This document shows, piece after piece, positions 55,191-61,792 of a stretch of 64,000 nt of DNA. A program made the position numbers and the translations under genes. Numbering within the stretch: the first letter of the stretch is position 1; each line of letters begins with the position of its first letter. The stretch is from Niveibacterium microcysteis (GTDB taxonomy: Bacteria; Pseudomonadota; Gammaproteobacteria; Burkholderiales; Rhodocyclaceae): contig NZ_CP071060.1 of assembly GCF_017161445.1 (NCBI RefSeq), positions 4,154,001 to 4,218,000 of the forward strand. Direction: 5' to 3'. Below the pieces are notes generated by a model. The model did not search any database, was not told where the DNA came from, and saw only the letters and a program-made list of their open reading frames with translations.

Positions 55191-56160
55191 TCTTGTTTCT
55201 CCGGCGCAGGAAGTGCATCACAACGCGCAGGGCAGCATGGCCCAATACGCCCAACAGGGTCAAAGCAGCCAAACCAAGCATCAGCTTGTCGACAAGCGGA
55301 TTTCGCGTCGCGCCGATCACGTAGTTCTCGTTCAGCACCACGCTGTTGGCGAAGCCGAACTTGTTTTCTTCCTCGCTCGCCAGATGGCGGTAGAGGCGAA
55401 CCTTCAGCTGCGTATCGCGGCTATGACAAGCCACGCACTTTTTCTCGGCGCGCTTCTTGTCGAGAATTTCATGCGAGATCGGCTCATTGGCCGCCACCAC
55501 CGGCGTATGGCACTCCACGCAGCGCACCGCCTTCCAGTGAGCCCGTGTGTTCGGCAGCCACTTGTGGATGTCGTCGATCAGCGGACGATCTTTCTTCTCA
55601 GGCGCAAACTGAGCAAATCGCTCGTCCGAATCGTGACAGCCCAGGCAAACGCGGTTGTCCTGCTCGACGATCTTCTTCGGATCGCCCAGCTTGTCGGCAC
55701 GCCGCATCACGTGCGGGTTGTGGCAAGTCGTGCAGGTGAACTTGTCGGAAAGATTTTTCGCATGCACCGACTTGTCGAACTGTGCCTGCGCGTGATCCGC
55801 CTTCTTCTGATGGCAGTCCGGGCAGCTGCTGGTCGATTCCTTCGCGTCCGGCTCGTGCGGGAAATCGTCGTAGCCTTCGTTGTGGCACTTGGTGCAAGCC
55901 AGACGCTGGTGATCGGAGGCATGGAAGGCCTCCTTGTCGCGCAGCAAGCCACGCAACTTCTTCAGATCCATGCCTTCCTGCGGCGGGTGCTTTAACCCTT
56001 CTTCGCTGTGGCAGGCGAAGCACTCGTCGTTCTTCTTACGAATCTTCTCCAGCATTTGTGGAGAAGGCCCCTTCGGTTCGTTCTCTTCCGCAATCGCGGT
56101 GAAACTGAGCATGGCGGCACACGCCAGCACCACAATTTTCCCGCAGGCATTCCATGACAT
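55183..56160 (-). CDS. Membrane-anchored heptaheme cytochrome c
   Basis: 325 residues from the ATG at 56160. A signal peptide (cleavage near A-I-A-E, residue 24) is followed by seven CxxCH sites (CFACH, CTKCH, CPDCH, CTTCH, CLGCH, CVECH and CVACH) between about residues 47 and 245. One C-terminal membrane helix (about 295-315) ends in R-R-R-N-K-N-D, leaving the hemes in the periplasm. With the cytochrome b encoded 8 nt inside its end it resembles a split version of the Geobacter CbcL architecture (multiheme c plus HydC/FdnI b in one chain). This is inferred from layout, not from an alignment. No NapC/CymA homologue is in the window, so this pair may fill that role. Confidence 0.88.
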   Translation of the reverse strand: MSWNACGKIVVLACAAMLSFTAIAEENEPKGPSPQMLEKIRKKNDECFACHSEEGLKHPPQEGMDLKKLRGLLRDKEAFHASDHQRLACTKCHNEGYDDFPHEPDAKESTSSCPDCHQKKADHAQAQFDKSVHAKNLSDKFTCTTCHNPHVMRRADKLGDPKKIVEQDNRVCLGCHDSDERFAQFAPEKKDRPLIDDIHKWLPNTRAHWKAVRCVECHTPVVAANEPISHEILDKKRAEKKCVACHSRDTQLKVRLYRHLASEEENKFGFANSVVLNENYVIGATRNPLVDKLMLGLAALTLLGVLGHAALRVVMHFLRRRNKND

Positions 56161-56250
56161 GGCGAGGCCTTCAGCACAATGAATCGTGGGCGGATTACAA
56201 CAAGGTTGAACCTCAATATCAACACACTTTTGAGGGTTAAATTCGATGGT

Positions 56251-56264
56251 CTGATTTAGGTCAG
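56251..56264 (-). promoter_or_regulatory. FNR-like element of the heptaheme operon
   Basis: On the minus strand the sequence reads TGAC-CTAA-ATCA (56263-56252), one base from the FNR core TGAT-N4-ATCA. Over 13 nt it differs at one position from the element at 47297-47309. It lies 92 nt upstream of the heptaheme start. The spacing to a -10 box is less clear than at the mtr promoter. Confidence 0.5.
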
Positions 56265-56389
56265 CCGTACTGGTCCGTACGCTCAAGAAGTTGCTCGCCA
56301 CGGCCGCGCTCAGCCACTGCTCGCGCGGGGTTCAGACCCCCTCGCCGAGCCGCCGACCACGGGGGCTGAATGTGGGTCGCGATCGCACC

Positions 56390-56420
56390 GGGCCGACGGG
56401 AAACACGCCAGCGTCGGCCC
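56390..56420 (-). other. Hairpin downstream of RlmN-like gene
   Basis: GGGCCGACG (56390-56398) pairs perfectly with CGTCGGCCC (56412-56420). It lies about 60 nt past the RlmN-like stop on the minus strand and is not followed by a T-run. It may be a weak or Rho-assisted end of that transcript. Confidence 0.4.
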
Positions 56421-56478
56421 GACCCGCCGAGGGTCAATATTGCGACGGAGACGTCGCCTCGCCGCCGCTCAACGTCCG

Positions 56479-57543
56479 CTAGCTCGCCTTAGGTACGATG
56501 CTGATTCGCCGGCTCGCGACGCGTTGCTCGCGCTCGGCGCGGCCCTTGGCGATTTCGCGGGCGCGGAGCTGGCCGCAGCCACCGTCGACATCCTGTCCGG
56601 CCGAGTTGCGCAGCTTGGTCAGCACGCCGCGCTGGTGCAGGGTGCGAGCGATCGCGGTGGCGCGCTCCCAGGCGGGGCGCTTGAATTCGAGTTCCGGCAC
56701 GGTGTTGTACGGAATCATGTTCAAGATTGCGTACTTGCCCGCCAGCAGCCGGACGATGCCTTCGAGTTCGTCGTCGCCGTCGTTGACGCCATCGATCAGC
56801 GTCCATTGGTACTGAATCGGGTACCCGGTGCTGCGGGCGTATCGCTCGCCCATCTCCACCAGGTCTGCGGGATCGATGCGCGGCGCGCGCGGCAGCAACT
56901 GCGCGCGAAGGTCTGCCTTCGTCGTGTGCAGCGACAGTGCGAGTGCAGGCTTCACGCGCCCTTGCGGCAGGCGTTCAAAGACGCGCGGATCACCAACGGT
57001 CGAGAACACGAGATTCTTGTGGCCGATGCCGCCCGCGGTACCAAGCAGATCGATCGCCTCGAGCACGTTGTCGAGATTGTGGGCCGGCTCGCCCATGCCC
57101 ATGAAGACGACCTTCTTGACGAAGCGCTTGCTGCGGGCGAGGACGACCTGCGCGACGATCTCGGCACTGCCGACCTGGCGCAGCAGGCCGTCGCGACCGG
57201 TCATGCAAAACACGCAACCGACAGCGCAACCGACCTGAGTCGATACGCAGAGGCCGTCGCGCGGCAGCAGCACGCTCTCAACCGTCTGGCCGTCTGCAAG
57301 CTCGACCAGAAGGCGTGCCGAACCATCCTCGCCCGGGTGCTCCGAGCGCAGGCGCGCAAGGCCGGCCAGGTCTGCGCTGAGCGCAGGCAGATCGTTGCGC
57401 AGCGCGAGCGGCAGGAAGTCCTCGGCCTTGTGCGGGCCACTGTCGATCGGCTGCGCGTTCGCCCACGCACGCAGCAAGCGCTGCTCGTGGATCGGTTTGG
57501 CGCCGTGCGCCAGAAGGCGCGCGCGGATGTCTTCGATACGCAT
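56479..57543 (-). CDS. Radical SAM RNA methyltransferase, RlmN/Cfr family
   Basis: 354 residues from the ATG at 57543. The radical-SAM cluster motif is C-A-V-G-C-V-F-C (CxxxCxxC, about residues 106-113), with G-M-G-E-P (SAM binding) and the methyl-carrying Cys in D-G-G-C-G-Q-L (about 322). RlmN methylates A2503 of 23S rRNA and some tRNAs; Cfr acts on the same nucleotide. The N-terminal domain is shorter than in E. coli RlmN and the sequence looks divergent, so this could be a second, RlmN-like copy rather than the housekeeping gene. A longer frame to 57597 is not supported. Confidence 0.85.
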   Translation of the reverse strand: MRIEDIRARLLAHGAKPIHEQRLLRAWANAQPIDSGPHKAEDFLPLALRNDLPALSADLAGLARLRSEHPGEDGSARLLVELADGQTVESVLLPRDGLCVSTQVGCAVGCVFCMTGRDGLLRQVGSAEIVAQVVLARSKRFVKKVVFMGMGEPAHNLDNVLEAIDLLGTAGGIGHKNLVFSTVGDPRVFERLPQGRVKPALALSLHTTKADLRAQLLPRAPRIDPADLVEMGERYARSTGYPIQYQWTLIDGVNDGDDELEGIVRLLAGKYAILNMIPYNTVPELEFKRPAWERATAIARTLHQRGVLTKLRNSAGQDVDGGCGQLRAREIAKGRAEREQRVASRRISIVPKAS

Positions 57544-57609
57544 GGTCGGTGATGCTTGAGTGGCTGGCGCGCCGGGAGCGATCGCGCAAAGGGCCACTGT
57601 AGCGCGGGA

Positions 57610-58497
57610 TCAGAAAGGTGGGTTGCCCTCGCCCTTGAGCGCGAGGAATTCGTCGATCAGGCGATCGAGCACCGCCTCCTCGTCGCCCGCATCAAGGCCG
57701 AGAATCTGCGCCACCATGCGAACCTTGCCGGGATTCACGCGCCGCCCGCTGCTCGCCGGCACGGCCACAGTGCTGGCCGGCGAAACGACGCTCGGTGCGG
57801 CAGCAACCGTTTGCGGCGCTGGCTCGGTCGCGTCTGCATCGGCCTTCTTCTTGCCACGCTTCACGCCCTCTTGAACGAGCACTGCTTCGACCACCTTCTT
57901 GGGCAATTTCTCGCCCTGTTCCAGCTCGGCGACCAGCGCATCGAGCCGCGCCTCGTTCTTCTGCGCGAGTTTGTCGAGCTGAACGGCAGTGGTGCAACTC
58001 GTGATCTGGCCGGATTCGAGCAGCGCCTCGACTTTGGGCGACAAGTTCGCCGGCGCGGTCTTCTGTTCCAGCCACGTCGCCGGCTGGCCGAAGTGTTCGG
58101 CCGCTGCCTCGGGCGACTCAAAACCGCGGGCGATCGTTTTCAGTGCCTGCGCCATTTCGCGCGGCGCCAGCGGCAGGCGAACGCCCTGGCCCAGGTTTTC
58201 AAAGACCTGCACCTCCAGCGTTTCGTTCGGGGCGCAGGCTCGCACGAGCACGGGGATCGACGCTTCGCCGGCCAACAACGCCGCACGCAGACGGCGCTCG
58301 CCGACGATCAGACGATACTTTCCGTCGGCGTCGGCCGGCTGCACCAGCACCGGCTGGATCAGGCCGACACCGGAAATTGAATCGGCCAGCCGCTTGATGC
58401 CCGCCTCATCGAACTGGCGACGCGGGTGTGCCGGGTCCGGCACGATCTTCGCCACGTCGATCATCTTGAATTCGGGAACCGTCTCTTTGAAGCCCAT
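57610..58497 (-). CDS. ParB/Spo0J-domain protein without parA
   Basis: 295 residues from the ATG at 58497. The ParB N-domain is clear: H-P-R-R-Q-F-D, S-I-S-G-V-G-L-I-Q-P-V-L-V and the CTPase-type G-E-R-R-L-R-A-A-L-L-A-G. An HTH region follows (about 110-170), then a Lys-rich and Ala/Pro-rich linker and a C-terminal helical part. No parA or origin is nearby, and the usual chromosomal parAB lies with gidAB, not here. It may be an orphan ParB-like or KorB-like regulator, or a relic of an integrated element. It is separated from ppdK by 262 nt. Confidence 0.83.
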   Translation of the reverse strand: MGFKETVPEFKMIDVAKIVPDPAHPRRQFDEAGIKRLADSISGVGLIQPVLVQPADADGKYRLIVGERRLRAALLAGEASIPVLVRACAPNETLEVQVFENLGQGVRLPLAPREMAQALKTIARGFESPEAAAEHFGQPATWLEQKTAPANLSPKVEALLESGQITSCTTAVQLDKLAQKNEARLDALVAELEQGEKLPKKVVEAVLVQEGVKRGKKKADADATEPAPQTVAAAPSVVSPASTVAVPASSGRRVNPGKVRMVAQILGLDAGDEEAVLDRLIDEFLALKGEGNPPF

Positions 58498-58701
58498 CGC
58501 CTTGTCCGCCTGTTCGCTGCATGCTGGCCAACGCGTGCGTCGACCAAAAGGGCGGGGATGTTCCGGGTTTTTGCCCTGCGGGGCAACTGCGGCGATCGCG
58601 CCCTTCGGCAAGCCGCGCGCCGTCTGGATGTTGCATTCCTGACGCTGCATTCGCGAGCGGCAACAGTGCGACCTCCGCGCTGCGCCCCGGTTCGTCAGCG
58701 C

Positions 58702-58741
58702 AAAAAAAGAAGCGCGTCCGGCCATAGCCGGAACGCGCTCA
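58702..58741 (-). terminator. Rho-independent terminator of ppdK
   Basis: On the minus strand, GAGCGCGTTCCGG-CTATGG-CCGGACGCGCTTC pairs with one mismatch and is followed by seven T residues, 19 nt past the ppdK stop. The rest of the gap to 58498 shows nothing I can name. Confidence 0.87.
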
Positions 58742-58759
58742 CTCTCCTTCCAAAACGGT

Positions 58760-61552
58760 CTAGTCGAACACGCTCGTGCTGTACTCCTTCTCGCGCAACT
58801 TCGCCTGTGCCGCGGCGAGGCGAGCGATCGGCACCCGCGGCGCGGAGCACGACACATAGTTCAGGCCGATTGCATGGCAGAAGCGCACGGAATCCGGCTG
58901 GCCGCCCTGCTCGCCGCAGATGCCCACCTTCAGATCTGGGCGAGCTTCACGCCCCCACTGCACGGCCATCTGCATCAGGCGACCAACCCCTTTGACGTCC
59001 AGCACCTCGAATGGGTTTTCGCGCAGGATCTTGGACTCCTGATAGAAGGGCAGGAACTTGTTCTCCGCGTCCTCGCGCGAGAACGAGAAGGTGGCCTGGG
59101 TCAGGTCGTTGGTGCCGAAGCTGAAGAACTCGGCCACGCGTGCAAGGCTGCCAGCCCGCACGCAGGCGCGCACCACCTCGATCATCGTGCCGAAGCGCAC
59201 ATGCGGGCGTTCACCCAGCAGCGCCGCGACGCGGTCCAGTTCGGTGTCGAAGATCGCCTTCACGCGAACCAGCTCTTCCTTGGTGCATACCTGCGGCACC
59301 ATGATCTCGGCGTTGACCGTCACGCCTTCGCGCAAGCTGCCCGCCGCCGCTTCGAAGAGCGCACGGATCTGCATCGTGTAGATCTCGGGATTGGTCAGTC
59401 CGAGACGCACACCGCGATGGCCGAGCATCGGGTTCACTTCGTGCAAGGCATGCACCTTGCGCAGCATCGCCTCACGCCGCGCAATCAGGGCATCGAAACG
59501 GTGCTGCTGCTCGTACTGCACCAGGTTCGCGTTGAGGTGATCGAGGCTGTCCACATAGGCGTGATGCAGCTCGGGGTCGAGCATGCGCAGCGTTTCCGGC
59601 AGCTCGTTCATGCCGCGTACCGCACGTTTGAGGTTGCGCAGGTGATCGATCTCGAATTCAAGCTGCGATGCGGTTGGCAGGAATTCGTGGATCGGCGGAT
59701 CGAGCAGCCGCACCGTCACCGGCAGGCCATCCATCGCGCGGAAGATGCCCTTGAAGTCTTCGCGCTGGAAGGGCAGCAGGCGATCGAGCGCGTCCTGCCG
59801 CTCTTCCGGTGTGTCGGCCAGAATCATCTCCTGCACCACTGGCAGACGGCCGGGGTCGTTGAACATGCGCTCGGTACGGCACAGGCCGATACCCACGGCG
59901 CCGAAGCGGCGCGCACGCGCGGCGTCGTTTGGCGTGTCGGCATTGGCGCGCACCTTCAGTGTCGCGGCTTCGTCGGCCCATTCAAGTAGGGTCTGCAGCT
60001 CGTCGAAAAACTCTGCTTCCACCGTCGGGATACGGCCGGCGTAGACCTTGCCGGTGCTGCCATCGATCGTGATCACATCGCCTTCGACAAACTCCGCGTC
60101 ACCGACGCGCGCCTTGCGCGCATGCACGTCGATCTGGATCGCGGCGCAACCGGATACGCAGGGCTTGCCCATGCCGCGCGCGACAACTGCCGCATGCGAT
60201 GTCTTGCCGCCGCGCGCAGTCAGGATGCCCTGCGCAGCGAAGAAGCCATGGATGTCTTCCGGCTTGGTCTCCTCACGCACCAGGATGATCTTCTCGCCAA
60301 GCTTGCCGCGCGCTTCCGCGGTATCCGCATCGAACACGACGCGGCCGGATGCGGCACCCGGCGAGGCCGGCAGGCCGGTCGCGAGCGCCACTGCATTGGC
60401 GCCAGGTGCGAGCGTCGGCACCATCAGCTGTTCAAGCAGGGCCGGGTTCACACGCAGCAGCGCCTGCTCGCGGGTGATTACGCCCTCGCTGGCCATCTCG
60501 ACCGAGGTCACCACCATCGCGCGGGCGTTCATCTTGCCGTTGCGCGTCTGCAGCGCGTAGAGGCGGCCCTTCTCGATCGTGAATTCGAAGTCCTGCACTT
60601 CCTTGTAGTGGGCTTCGAGCTTGTTGCGCAGCTCCATCAACTCGGCGTGCAGGCGCGGCATCTCCTGCTGCATTTCCGCGATCGGCTTGGGCGTGCGGAT
60701 GCCGGCAACCACATCTTCGCCCTGCGCGTTCGTGAGGTATTCGCCGAAGATCACGTTCTCGCCGGTGGCCGGGTTGCGCGTGAAGCCCACACCGGTGGCC
60801 GAGTCGTTGCCCATGTTGCCGAACACCATCGTGCACACGTTGACCGCGGTGCCGTTGGCCATCTCGGGAGTGATCTTGAATTGCCGCCGATAATCGACCG
60901 CGCGTTTGCCCATCCAGGACCGGAACACGGCGGCGATCGCCATCTCCAGCTGCTGCATCGGATCGGTCGGGAACGGATGACCGGTGTGCTGCTCGACAAT
61001 GCCGATATAGGTCTGCGCCAGATCCTTCAATTGCGGCGCGGTGAGGTCCACGTCCTGCGCGGCACCCACCTTCGCCTTCAAGGCGTTCATCGCCTCGTCG
61101 AAGAGTTCGTCCGGCACACCCAGCGCGATCTTGCCGTAGAGCTGGACGAAGCGGCGCCAGGCGTCATAGCCGAAGCGCGGGTTGTCGGTCTGGTGGATCA
61201 GCCCTTCCAGCGTCGCGGGGTTGAGGCCCAGGTTGAGGATCGTGTCCATCATGCCGGGCATCGACATCGCAGAGCCCGATCGCACCGACACCAGCAGCGG
61301 ATTCGTCGCGGAGCCAAAGCCCTTGCCGGTCTTCTGCTCGAGTTCGCGCATCGCTGCGCGCACTTCGTCCATCACGCCGTTGGGCAGCACGTCGTGCTCG
61401 AGATAGGCGAGGCAGGCTTCGGTGGTGATCGTGAACCCGGGCGGAACGTTCAGCCCGATCTGCGTCATCTCGGCAAGGTTTGCGCCCTTGCCGCCGAGCA
61501 ACATCTTGTTCTTGCCGTCGCCGCATTCGAACGAATAGACATAGGTGGTCAT
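58760..61552 (-). CDS. ppdK: Pyruvate, phosphate dikinase
   Basis: 930 residues from the ATG at 61552, which has GGGAGAGGGAG upstream. It interconverts pyruvate, ATP and phosphate with phosphoenolpyruvate, AMP and pyrophosphate. The nucleotide-binding N-domain starts G-G-K-G-A-N-L-A-E-M, the swivelling domain has the phospho-His in G-G-K-T-S-H-A-A-V-V (about 449), and the C-terminal PEP domain has the catalytic Cys in I-C-G-E-Q-G-G (about 880). The full length and motifs are normal. The DUF299 regulatory kinase that often accompanies it is not in this window. It stands alone with its own terminator. Confidence 0.95.
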   Translation of the reverse strand: MTTYVYSFECGDGKNKMLLGGKGANLAEMTQIGLNVPPGFTITTEACLAYLEHDVLPNGVMDEVRAAMRELEQKTGKGFGSATNPLLVSVRSGSAMSMPGMMDTILNLGLNPATLEGLIHQTDNPRFGYDAWRRFVQLYGKIALGVPDELFDEAMNALKAKVGAAQDVDLTAPQLKDLAQTYIGIVEQHTGHPFPTDPMQQLEMAIAAVFRSWMGKRAVDYRRQFKITPEMANGTAVNVCTMVFGNMGNDSATGVGFTRNPATGENVIFGEYLTNAQGEDVVAGIRTPKPIAEMQQEMPRLHAELMELRNKLEAHYKEVQDFEFTIEKGRLYALQTRNGKMNARAMVVTSVEMASEGVITREQALLRVNPALLEQLMVPTLAPGANAVALATGLPASPGAASGRVVFDADTAEARGKLGEKIILVREETKPEDIHGFFAAQGILTARGGKTSHAAVVARGMGKPCVSGCAAIQIDVHARKARVGDAEFVEGDVITIDGSTGKVYAGRIPTVEAEFFDELQTLLEWADEAATLKVRANADTPNDAARARRFGAVGIGLCRTERMFNDPGRLPVVQEMILADTPEERQDALDRLLPFQREDFKGIFRAMDGLPVTVRLLDPPIHEFLPTASQLEFEIDHLRNLKRAVRGMNELPETLRMLDPELHHAYVDSLDHLNANLVQYEQQHRFDALIARREAMLRKVHALHEVNPMLGHRGVRLGLTNPEIYTMQIRALFEAAAGSLREGVTVNAEIMVPQVCTKEELVRVKAIFDTELDRVAALLGERPHVRFGTMIEVVRACVRAGSLARVAEFFSFGTNDLTQATFSFSREDAENKFLPFYQESKILRENPFEVLDVKGVGRLMQMAVQWGREARPDLKVGICGEQGGQPDSVRFCHAIGLNYVSCSAPRVPIARLAAAQAKLREKEYSTSVFD

Positions 61553-61792
61553 GGCTCCCTCTCCCTGAAGGGCACCTGACACCATCTGGCCGTCCTGGCG
61601 TTGGACGTGGGGGGCGAATTCGGAGACTGAGCCCCGGCGCGTGCGAGCGTCACTGACGGTCGATCCGTCAGGCGCCAGTTGGCGTGATGACGAAACACCG
61701 TTGCGCTGACGATAGTCCTCGGGTTGGCCGCCCCTTTTAAGCGAGGTCAACAGTCAGATGTAAGACCTGATTCAATCGCAAGGCTCATTGCG

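Larger units (their letters stand above)
56161..56478. other. 318-nt intergenic region
   Basis: This holds the promoter of the heptaheme operon (minus) and the 3' end of the RlmN-like gene. The AT-rich part at 56195-56260 contains the FNR-like element and a TTGATATTG stretch at 56214-56222 (minus strand) that could include a -10 box. No open frame with a good start is present. Confidence 0.6.

Noticed and set aside
60122..61579. 485-codon open frame antisense to ppdK
   Set aside because: Shadow of a highly conserved enzyme; no translation signal.
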